Shown one piece after another: positions 12,181 through 18,809 of a stretch of DNA of 22,050 nt. Both the position numbers and the translations under genes were made by a program. Below the pieces are notes generated by a model. The model was not told the DNA's origin. It searched no databases and saw only the letters and a list, made by a program, of their open reading frames with translations. This stretch comes from Porticoccaceae bacterium (GTDB lineage: Bacteria > Pseudomonadota > Gammaproteobacteria > Pseudomonadales > Porticoccaceae). The stretch lies in NCBI GenBank assembly GCA_023229065.1, contig JALNZZ010000017.1:1-22050 (forward strand), written 5' to 3'. Numbering within the stretch: the stretch's first letter is position 1; every line of letters begins with the position of its first letter.

Positions 12181-13746
12181 TTACAGGAAAGGGTCCAAGG
12201 GCAGCAGCGCATAGCAGCGATTGAGTAGCCGCGTGCAAAAGGTAGTTTGCGGTTCGCAGGTATGGTGCACCGTGTGGTTATCGGTCTGTTCGAGCCAGCA
12301 CAGCCTGCCGCGTTCTGACAGCGATAGCTGGTAGCAGGTTTTTGCTGCCACGGTGTCAAAATAGGCTTCCAGTTGCATCGCCAGCTCGGGACTTTCAATG
12401 AGGAAGCCCAGTTCTGTATTGAGTTGGGTAGAACGCGGATCGAGGTTGAGCGAGCCGACGAAGAGTTTTTGGCTGTCCACCGCGAAGGTCTTGGCGTGCA
12501 GACTGGCGCTTTTGCTGCCCATAATACCCGCTTTACCCCGGTGACTCTTACTGCCCACCAGGCCGTGTTTTCTTTTCGCACTCGCTTTGTGAGCTTTGGG
12601 TGCGGCTTTCCTATCAGTGTCTTTGAGGAGTTGGCTCCTGAACTGTTGTGGGGCAGGTTCGTCGGAAGCAGTGTCGCTCATACCGGAAGTGTCAGTCGCT
12701 CTCATTTCGAACAGTTTTACGCCGGCTTTGGTTAGTGCTTTGCGGTATTTGGAGTAAGCGATATGAACCAGAGGGACATCGCTTGCTGCGAGCGAGTTGG
12801 TGAGCAAGCTCACGCTGACACCTTTGTCGACCAGAGCGCGGAGCAGGGCCACTCCTCTCTTCATGGGAATAAAATAGGGTGATACCACTACCATCCGGCT
12901 GCGCGGCTCGCCAAGAGCAGCTGTCAGCTGCTGGCTCAGCATGTCAGCTTTGCGGCACTTCTCGACAGCCTTGGCAGGGTCGTCGCTGACCATGGTGATC
13001 GGCGCCCAGGTCAGTTGTGTCCGACCGGCTAGAATATCGGCCAACAGTGGGGAATCCTGAGTGGCCCGCCTGTAACGCTCCGCCTCGTTATTGTTGTGCT
13101 GGCTGAGCTCGGTCATTAACTGTTGCTGACGCTCCCTGTCGACAGTGGGGAGAAAGTCGGCAGCGGGATAGGATGAAGCACTGATCCAATAGCCGTTGAA
13201 GTCTGCCGATATTTCCTGTGCCACAGGGCCGATTGCCAAAACATCGAGGTCGACAAAACTGTTTTCACCCGCGCCGTCGAAGTAGATATCACCAATATTG
13301 CGCCCGCCGACAATGGTGACCTGCTGGTCGATGGTAAAGGCTTTATTGTGCATGCGCCTGTTGATACGGGAAAAGTTGGTGAAGTAGCCAGTCCACTTCA
13401 GGCGCCGTGAGATCAGCGGGTTGAACAAGCGGATCTCAATGTGAGGGTGTCTATTGAGGGCGCCGAACAATTCATCTGCGCCGAGACAGCCGAAGTCATC
13501 AAGTAGCATTCGCACTCTGACGCCTCGTTGCGCAGCACGATGGACGGCATCCAGCATAGAGCGCCCGGCTGTGTCGTCGGCCCAGATGTAGTATTGCAGA
13601 TCCACTGTTTGCTCGGCACGCTCGAGCAGCTGGGTGCGTACGGCAAAGGCGTCCAGGGGATCGGACAGCAAGTGTATGCCGTTGAGTCCGGGATGAGACT
13701 CGAGAAAGGGTTGAAGCGTCTCGCTCAACGTGGTCGGAACGCTCAT
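12181..13746 (-). CDS. Phospholipase D / cardiolipin synthase-like protein (two HKD motifs)
   Basis: A 521-residue protein with both phospholipase D active-site motifs: H133-x-K135-x4-D140 (HNKAFTID, followed by GGRNIGDIYF) and H417-x-K419-x4-D424 (LHAKTFAVD, followed by GSLNLDPRS). Both motifs in one chain are expected for a ClsC/YmdC-like or related phosphatidyl transfer enzyme. The conserved LQYYIWADDTAGRSML and VVSPYFIP stretches support this. No N-terminal membrane helix is visible, unlike ClsA, so it is closer to ClsC or ClsB types. A Lys/Ser/Ala-rich segment of roughly 50 residues (about 355-412, with KAAPKAHKASAKRKHG and two GSKS repeats) is inserted just before the second motif. The gene is monocistronic and divergent from the secreted-protein gene at 13985. 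The exact lipid reaction cannot be read. Confidence 0.88.
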   Translation of the reverse strand: MSVPTTLSETLQPFLESHPGLNGIHLLSDPLDAFAVRTQLLERAEQTVDLQYYIWADDTAGRSMLDAVHRAAQRGVRVRMLLDDFGCLGADELFGALNRHPHIEIRLFNPLISRRLKWTGYFTNFSRINRRMHNKAFTIDQQVTIVGGRNIGDIYFDGAGENSFVDLDVLAIGPVAQEISADFNGYWISASSYPAADFLPTVDRERQQQLMTELSQHNNNEAERYRRATQDSPLLADILAGRTQLTWAPITMVSDDPAKAVEKCRKADMLSQQLTAALGEPRSRMVVVSPYFIPMKRGVALLRALVDKGVSVSLLTNSLAASDVPLVHIAYSKYRKALTKAGVKLFEMRATDTSGMSDTASDEPAPQQFRSQLLKDTDRKAAPKAHKASAKRKHGLVGSKSHRGKAGIMGSKSASLHAKTFAVDSQKLFVGSLNLDPRSTQLNTELGFLIESPELAMQLEAYFDTVAAKTCYQLSLSERGRLCWLEQTDNHTVHHTCEPQTTFCTRLLNRCYALLPLDPFL

Positions 13747-13864
13747 ATTTCTCTCGAAAAGAGTGTGTAGATGAGAGTGTCAGCAGCTTCCTGAGTTCCC
13801 CTGCCGCACCGGGGTAGAGATACCAGGCGTGCTTAAGTGATTGTCCAGTCTTGGCGGGCAGCGT

Positions 13865-13893
13865 TTGAGTCTTGCTCCCCGGTTACCTATAAT
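13865..13893 (+). promoter_or_regulatory. Near-consensus sigma-70 promoter
   Basis: TTGAGT at 13865-13870 and the perfect TATAAT at 13888-13893 are spaced by 17 bases. Transcription would begin near 13900, giving a leader of about 85 bases before ATG 13985. It is the strongest promoter-like signal I see in the window. Confidence 0.65.
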
Positions 13894-13984
13894 CCAGCGC
13901 TTTTCGGTGGCCTATGGCGGCGCATGGGCTTAGTTTCTGCCGTTTTCGGTCCAGTTTTGTTATCAATCAAGCCAAGGAGAAATC

Positions 13985-14290
13985 ATGCGTTTTAATAAGT
14001 ATCTGCCTACCGCTCTGCTTCTTTTACTGCCGCTGGGTGCCACGGCGTCTGTTTCCAGCATGTCAGCCGAAACTCAGGTGCAGGGGGCTGATGGCGCTAC
14101 TTACACGGAATCCAATGTGAACTGCCGCTCCTTCAGTGATCCTCGCGCGATAGTGCGTAAAGAAGGTGAGAGAGAGTGGTGTGCGAAAGAAGTGGAAGGG
14201 ATGTGCTCCAGGCAGAAGATCAAGGTGGCCAAGCAAGTTTGCAGCCGTCGCTATACCACACTTCTGCAGCAGGCCGGATCTGCCCAGTAA
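13985..14290 (+). CDS. Small secreted protein with four cysteines, function unknown
   Basis: A 101-residue protein with a clear signal peptide (MRFNKYLPTALLLLLPLGATAS, cleavage expected near residue 21). The mature part of about 80 residues has four cysteines at 47, 66, 74 and 86, suggesting two disulfides after export, and is rich in basic residues (REW, RKEGERE, SRQKIKVAKQ, SRRY). I do not recognise a family. AAGGAG lies 6 bases before the start, and a near-consensus promoter lies about 100 bases upstream, so expression may be strong. The neighbours, a phospholipase D-like protein and another small secreted protein, are also envelope-associated. A periplasmic role is likely, but nothing more specific is supported. 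Confidence 0.75.
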   Translation: MRFNKYLPTALLLLLPLGATASVSSMSAETQVQGADGATYTESNVNCRSFSDPRAIVRKEGEREWCAKEVEGMCSRQKIKVAKQVCSRRYTTLLQQAGSAQ

Positions 14291-14391
14291 TGATGTCACC
14301 AGGGGAGGCTGCTACTGGCAAGAGTAGCAACCTGCCCCAAGTCTGTTTTACACGCCGTTTTTATTGATAAAACCGTTTTCCAAGGTCAGGC

Positions 14392-14820
14392 TCACTTGGC
14401 GTTATTGCCATGTTTGTGCTTGCGTTTGCCCTTGTGCTTGTCGGGCTGCTTTTTGTGGTGCTTCCCTTTCATTTCGCTATATTTCGCTGCGCACTCCTCA
14501 GCGCTGAGATTCTTTTTCTGCAGACACATTTCCTGATGATGAGCCTGCCGCTCCTCAGGGGTCATGTTCTTATACTGCTCCCGTAGTTCCTGCCGCTTTG
14601 TGCGCAGAGCCTCGCGCTCTTCCGGCGTCATTTGTTCATAGCGCTCACGCATCTGGTGGCGGCGGGTTTCCTTATCTCCCGAGACTATCCGCTCGTGCTG
14701 CCGGTGGTTTTCAGCTGTGGCATCCACTTCACCGCCGTTTGCATAGGTGGTGAGGGTGAGAGAGGCGGTAACAAGGGCAATAGCCGCAAGGGAGGTGCAG
14801 AGTTTACTTCGCATGGTCAT
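14392..14820 (-). CDS. Secreted helical protein with MTPEER repeats and His/Lys-rich tail
   Basis: A 142-residue protein with a signal peptide (core LCTSLAAIALVTASLTLTTYA, cleavage near residue 27). The mature part is strongly helical and charged, with three related blocks: MTPEERE (64-70), MTPEERQ (86-92) and LSAEECA (105-111), each followed by a Gln/Arg/Lys-rich helix. The layout resembles periplasmic Spy/CpxP-like or metal-sensor proteins with LTxxQ-type repeats, although the canonical LTPEQR motif is not exact. The last 24 residues are Lys/His-rich (HHKKQPDKHKGKRKHKHG), which suggests metal or polyanion binding. C99 and C110 could form a disulfide. ATG 14820 is 8 bases after AGGAG; ATG 14814 is an alternative. 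It is convergent with the four-cysteine secreted protein. Confidence 0.75.
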   Translation of the reverse strand: MTMRSKLCTSLAAIALVTASLTLTTYANGGEVDATAENHRQHERIVSGDKETRRHQMRERYEQMTPEEREALRTKRQELREQYKNMTPEERQAHHQEMCLQKKNLSAEECAAKYSEMKGKHHKKQPDKHKGKRKHKHGNNAK

Positions 14821-14973
14821 GGTGCTGGCTCCTGTGAATTTAGCACTTGATCTGAATTGCTGTTGTTTGGCAAAAGCGATCACGCTTGTAATAACGGAGT
14901 GGCACAGAGGTGGTTGACAGTGTCGGCGGTGGGGTCGGTGCTGCGGGCAGCTCGCGAGAAGGTAGACTCAAGC

Positions 14974-15573
14974 TCAGTAGCCGAGCAGGTCCAGCTCGTT
15001 GTGGATCAGAACTACACACTGGGAAGCGAACAGCATGCGGGGTCCCAAACTGATCTTTTCTGCTCCCAGTCGCTTGAGGCCGTTGAAGCTCTTGGCGGGC
15101 ATGGGAATGTGATCAGTGAGCAAAAAGCACGGCGCCTCACCAATTTCCTGTTCGCGTATGGGGGTGCCCTTCTTGTCCATGACATAGAGTGAGTGATCTT
15201 GTGCCAGCTCTTGTACCAGCTTTTCAAAGCTGAGGGTGCGCACGGTGACACCGGGCTCCACTGTGCGCAGCTCTTCCTTGCCGAGGCCCCGGGAGGTGTC
15301 GAGGGCGGCGGCAATTCGCGCCAACAGAGCCTGCTCATGGAAGCCGCCGATGTGGCCCATCTCCGAAGCCTGGAAAGTGATGGTGCGGGAATAGTCGCGG
15401 GTACTTTCCAGCACCAGGTGGACGATCACATCCTGGCGATGGGACTGGGCGACGAAGATGGCGTTCATCAAGGTGTGGGCGAGTATCTCGGTGTGGGCAT
15501 CGCCACCGACGCTAGCCAGCATTTGGCGACTATCGGTAGGGGCGGCGCGGGCGCGGAGGACAAAGGTACGCAT
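14974..15573 (-). CDS. trmY: TrmY-family SPOUT methyltransferase (DUF358)
   Basis: A 199-residue SPOUT-fold RNA methyltransferase homologue. Archaeal TrmY methylates N1 of pseudouridine 54 in tRNA. Family marks run along the chain: MRTFVLRARAAPTDS, GGDAHTEILAHTLMNAIFVAQSHR (23-46), LVLESTRDYSRTI, CFLLTDHIPMP (149-159) and the C-terminal knot LKRLGAEKISLGPRMLFASQCVVLIHNELD (166-195). A handful of gammaproteobacteria carry close homologues. Since bacterial tRNA normally has ribothymidine at position 54, the true substrate of the bacterial protein is uncertain. The gene lies directly downstream of rsuA with a 46-base gap on the same strand, so the two RNA-modification genes are probably co-transcribed. 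AGGAAA precedes the ATG. Confidence 0.9.
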   Translation of the reverse strand: MRTFVLRARAAPTDSRQMLASVGGDAHTEILAHTLMNAIFVAQSHRQDVIVHLVLESTRDYSRTITFQASEMGHIGGFHEQALLARIAAALDTSRGLGKEELRTVEPGVTVRTLSFEKLVQELAQDHSLYVMDKKGTPIREQEIGEAPCFLLTDHIPMPAKSFNGLKRLGAEKISLGPRMLFASQCVVLIHNELDLLGY

Positions 15574-15591
15574 CGGGTTTCCTGGATAGAG

Positions 15592-15637
15592 ATGACTTCA
15601 GTTTTTAGTTTGCAGCTTTTTAGTTTTCAGTTTTCGA
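15592..15637. repeat. Short degenerate tandem repeat of AAAACTG type
   Basis: On the minus strand this tract reads as consecutive units GAAAACT, GAAAACT, AAAAAGCT, GCAAACT, AAAAACT, GAAG, a 7-8 base degenerate tandem repeat. It fills the gap between rsuA and the TrmY-like gene and also supplies the last codons of rsuA (SKTEN-stop). It looks like a slippage-generated or mobile filler repeat. Confidence 0.6.
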
Positions 15638-16354
15638 AAGAGGGTTCGAGTGCTCTGCTGACAGTGTGACACTGCTGATTTCACACGGAGTAAGAGGGCG
15701 GTATTCTCCTTCCTCCAGGTCGGGGTCGAGAGTGATGGCGCCGACGGATTCACGGTGTAAAGCTGTCACCCTATTGCCCATAGCGGCAAACATGCGCTTG
15801 ACCTGGTGGTATTTGCCCTCTTGAAGGGTCAGCAGTGCCTCGTTGGCGTACAGCAGTTCCAGCGTGGCGGGTCGGGTGCGTTGTCGCTCGCCGTCGAGCA
15901 GAACACCGCGGGAAAAACGCACTGAGGTATCGGGGCTAATATTGTCGGCGGTTTCAACTCTGTAGACTTTGTGGCAGGCGCGCCGCGGCGAGGTGACAGC
16001 GTGGTTCCACTGGCCGTCATCGGTAATCAGTACCAGACCTGTGGTGTCGATATCGAGGCGGCCTGCTATCTGCAGTTTGTCCTTGTTAGGCTCGTCCAGC
16101 AAATCGATCACCGTAGGGTGGCGATTGTCCCGGGTGGCACACACATAGCCGAGCGGCTTGTGGAGCATGAAGTAGCGCGGTCCGGCAGGGGCTACCGTCT
16201 CGTCAGCAATGGTGACTGTCTGCCCAGGACGTACCTTCAGTGCCGGATCGCTCACAGTGGTGCCATCGACACGCACCAGCCCCTGGCGCAGCAGGGCCTT
16301 TACAGACTTGCGACTGTGGTCTGTGGTGTTGCTGATAAATCTATCGAGGCGCAT
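15620..16354 (-). CDS. rsuA: 16S rRNA pseudouridine(516) synthase RsuA
   Basis: A 244-residue pseudouridine synthase. The S4 RNA-binding domain is at the N-terminus (MRLDRFISN, then LLRQGLVRVDG). The catalytic loop is GRLDIDTTGLVLITDDGQW, with D101 as the nucleophile by comparison with E. coli D102. GPRYFMLHKPLGYVCAT, EGKYHQVKRMFAAMGNRV and LHRESVGAITLD are close to E. coli RsuA, which converts U516 of 16S rRNA. The match extends to the PLTPCEISSVTL end; about 15 extra residues (AEHSNPLSKTEN) follow and their last codons fall in an A/T-rich short repeat. It is the first gene of a probable rsuA-trmY unit. Confidence 0.94.
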   Translation of the reverse strand: MRLDRFISNTTDHSRKSVKALLRQGLVRVDGTTVSDPALKVRPGQTVTIADETVAPAGPRYFMLHKPLGYVCATRDNRHPTVIDLLDEPNKDKLQIAGRLDIDTTGLVLITDDGQWNHAVTSPRRACHKVYRVETADNISPDTSVRFSRGVLLDGERQRTRPATLELLYANEALLTLQEGKYHQVKRMFAAMGNRVTALHRESVGAITLDPDLEEGEYRPLTPCEISSVTLSAEHSNPLSKTEN

Positions 16355-16475
16355 GGCGTAACGGTAAGCGACATCAAAGCATGGGCGGGCAGCGGCTCAG
16401 CCTGCTGCCCGGAGGGTTGGCCACCGAACCCTGGAACTTCTGCCAGGCAAGGGCCTCCCACTAATGGCCGCCACT

Positions 16476-16505
16476 TTACGGCTTTGGGGGCGGAAAGGCT
16501 ACAAT
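16476..16505 (+). promoter_or_regulatory. Candidate sigma-70 promoter of the exported methyltransferase
   Basis: TTACGG at 16476-16481 and TACAAT at 16500-16505 are 18 bases apart. A start near 16512 leaves a leader of about 38 bases with AAGGAG before ATG 16550. It would serve the methyltransferase and, through the gene overlap, the permease. Confidence 0.45.
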
Positions 16506-16549
16506 GCGCCGCCAACTACATATCTTAAGTACACAATAAGGAGACGCAT

Positions 16550-17398
16550 ATGCGTGCCCGGATTCTTGGGCCCTGCCGCACACCGCGCTGGGGCATGTCC
16601 TTTGTTGCCGCCCTGTTGGTGATCTGGCTAGTGCCGGTACAGGCTGCGTCGTTTGAAGATCCGCTGCCGCCGCTGCCTCCTGTGCGTCTCGACGTACCCT
16701 ATGTGCCCACTCCCCAAGGCGTGGTGCGGCGCATGCTGGAAATGGCCGATGTACAACCCGATGATTACCTGGTGGATCTCGGCTCCGGAGATGGCCGTAT
16801 CGTCATTTCTGCGGTGCGGGACTGGCAAGTGAAACGTGCCCACGGGATTGATCTGGACCCTGTGCGGGTTAGTGAGGCGCGGGCCAATGCCCGTCTCGCT
16901 GGCATTGAGGATCGGGTCACCTTTGAAGAGGGCGACTTATTCGAAAAGGACTTTTCCGAAGCCACGGTGCTCACCATGTTCCTGTTGCCCCGTGTCAACT
17001 TGCGATTGTTGCCAGTGATTCAGGAGACGCTGGCTCCAGGTACCCGGGTAGTTTCTCATGCATTTGATATGGGAGCCTGGGAGCCAGACTATAGGGAAAT
17101 GGTGGAGGGCAATTATGTGTATCTGTGGATTGTGCCTGCCAGAGTTGCCGGTGATTGGCGAGTGACCACTGAAGAGGGCGACGAATTTACCCTGACACTG
17201 TATCAAACCCATCAGGCTATCCACGGCAGTGCAGTGAAGCCCGGTCGAGTGTTCACTCTTGAAGAGACTCTGCTGCGCGGTGATCAGATCCGTTTTTCCA
17301 TTGACGGGCAAAAATACGCGGGTCGCATCGATGGTGACACCATGCAAGCGCTGGATGATGACGGTGTAGTGAAGAGCTGGCATGCCCGCCGTTTCTAA
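16550..17398 (+). CDS. FAM173-type SAM methyltransferase with an export signal
   Basis: A 282-residue protein. The N-terminus looks like a signal peptide: basic start (MRARILGPCRTPRW), hydrophobic core MSFVAALLVIWLVPVQ and an AXA-like QAA before residue 34. The methyltransferase domain follows: YVPTPQGVVRRMLEMADV (51-68), motif I DLGSGDGRI (76-84), GIDLDP (99-104), GDLFEKDFS (128-136), MFLLPRVN (143-150) and GTRVVSHAFDMGAW (164-177). This matches the FAM173 / ATP synthase c-subunit lysine methyltransferase family. The last 75 residues are beta-rich (TTEEGDEFTLTL, then QIRFSIDGQKYAGRIDG) and look like a small barrel that may bind the substrate. AAGGAG lies 8 bases before the start, so the N-terminal helix is real coding sequence. 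Whether it is cleaved or anchors the enzyme facing the cytoplasm cannot be decided. It overlaps the permease gene by 17 bases. Confidence 0.82.
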   Translation: MRARILGPCRTPRWGMSFVAALLVIWLVPVQAASFEDPLPPLPPVRLDVPYVPTPQGVVRRMLEMADVQPDDYLVDLGSGDGRIVISAVRDWQVKRAHGIDLDPVRVSEARANARLAGIEDRVTFEEGDLFEKDFSEATVLTMFLLPRVNLRLLPVIQETLAPGTRVVSHAFDMGAWEPDYREMVEGNYVYLWIVPARVAGDWRVTTEEGDEFTLTLYQTHQAIHGSAVKPGRVFTLEETLLRGDQIRFSIDGQKYAGRIDGDTMQALDDDGVVKSWHARRF

Positions 17399-18761
17399 GC
17401 GGCGCGCCGATTGCGCGTTGGGCCAGTCGCAGGGCAATCTTTCCGTCGTCGACGGGGTTGCGGTGCTGGTGGGGGTGGTGATTGGCATCGGTATCTTCGG
17501 TTTCCCGCCCCTGGTGGCCCAGCACGCGGCGACACCACTAGTTTATATGGGGCTGTGGGTGGCCGGTGGCCTGGTGATGCTGATGGGTGCGCTGTGCTAT
17601 GCGGAACTGGGTTCCGCCTACCCCCATGCCGGTGGCGAATACCATTTTCTGCGCCGCGCCTGGGGTTCTTGGGTGGGGTTGTTGTTCGCTTGGGCGCGGG
17701 GCTCCGTAATCCAGACAGGCTCTATTGCGGCGGTGGCATTTATTCATGGCGAATACGCCCAGAAGCTGCTGCCTTTGGGCAAGCACGGAGTTGCTCTGCA
17801 CGGAGCTTTGGCGGTCATCGGCCTGACATTGCTCAATATGGTGGGTGTGCGCGAATCAAAGCGCTTACAGCTGCTGTTCACTACCCTCACTGTGATGGCC
17901 ATCGGAGGTGTGATCGGTGGTGTGCTTTTGCTGGCCAGTCCGGCACTGGCCGCGCCGCTGGCGGCAGAGAGCAGTAATTCACTGGCACTGGGCAAGGGTG
18001 TCGGCGTGCTGGGGATGGGAATGGTCTTCGTACTGCTCACCTACGGTGGTTGGAATGAGGCAGCTTATCTGTCGGGGGAGCTGCGCAATCCCGGTCGCGA
18101 TATGAGCCGGGTGCTGCTGATCGGCACCGCTGTTGTCAGTCTGGTCTATGTGCTCGCCAATCTCGCCTACCTGTGGATTTTCAGCCTTGAAGGGTTGCGT
18201 GAGAGCCGCGCGGTAGGGGCTGAACTGATGGCGGTCATTGCTGGGCCAAGAGCTGCTGCTCTGTTGAGCCTGGTTGTCTGTCTGGCGGCACTCAGCACCA
18301 TCAATGCCACTATTCTGACCGGTGCCCGGGTGTATTATGCGCTGGGCCGGGATGTCCCGCGCCTGTCCATGTTGGCGGCCTGGAATGACAGTGGAGCGAC
18401 GCCATCCCGGGCCTTGCTGGTGCAAGGCCTTATTACTCTGGGGTTACTCGCACTCGGCGCCCTGACGAAGGATGGGATTGCCACCATGGTGGCCTATACG
18501 GCACCAGTGTTCTGGCTCTTCATGTTGCTCACCACTCTCTCGCTGATAAGGCTGCGGCGCTGCGACCCCGATCGACCACGCCCCTTTCAAGTGCCGTTCT
18601 ACCCTGTAGTGCCGTTGCTGTTCGCAGCAGCCTGCGCCGGCTTGCTGTGGTCCAGCACCCGCTATGCTGGACCGGGAGCAATTGTTGGCTTGCTGGTGCT
18701 GGCAGCAGGGCTGCCGCTGCTGTGGTTGCGAGAAGAGCCTGCCCAGACGGAACCGAGTTGA
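17382..18761 (+). CDS. APC-superfamily amino acid permease
   Basis: A 459-residue integral membrane transporter of the APC superfamily. About twelve hydrophobic helices are visible. TM1 carries the family's substrate-binding turn VVIGIGIFGFPPLVA, TM2 leads into ALCYAELGSAYPHAGGEYHFLRRAWG, and TM6 and TM8 contain GMVFVLLTYGGWNEAAYLSGELRNPGRDM and STINATILTGARVYYALGRD. These motifs fit LAT/YfnA-like permeases for neutral or cationic amino acids; the exact substrate is unknown. The start codon lies inside the end of the methyltransferase gene (17-base overlap), implying coupled translation. The gene ends 48 bases before the convergent exporter gene. Confidence 0.92.
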   Translation: MPAVSKRRADCALGQSQGNLSVVDGVAVLVGVVIGIGIFGFPPLVAQHAATPLVYMGLWVAGGLVMLMGALCYAELGSAYPHAGGEYHFLRRAWGSWVGLLFAWARGSVIQTGSIAAVAFIHGEYAQKLLPLGKHGVALHGALAVIGLTLLNMVGVRESKRLQLLFTTLTVMAIGGVIGGVLLLASPALAAPLAAESSNSLALGKGVGVLGMGMVFVLLTYGGWNEAAYLSGELRNPGRDMSRVLLIGTAVVSLVYVLANLAYLWIFSLEGLRESRAVGAELMAVIAGPRAAALLSLVVCLAALSTINATILTGARVYYALGRDVPRLSMLAAWNDSGATPSRALLVQGLITLGLLALGALTKDGIATMVAYTAPVFWLFMLLTTLSLIRLRRCDPDRPRPFQVPFYPVVPLLFAAACAGLLWSSTRYAGPGAIVGLLVLAAGLPLLWLREEPAQTEPS

Positions 18762-18809
18762 GACATTGGCAGCGGTTTGCGAGACAGGCTTGCGTTAAGC
18801 TCGGCTCCG

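Noticed and set aside
14313..14375. Hairpin-like sequences between two convergent secreted-protein genes as a bidirectional terminator
   Set aside because: Stems are short or mismatched and no clean T-run follows; I could not support a specific terminator.
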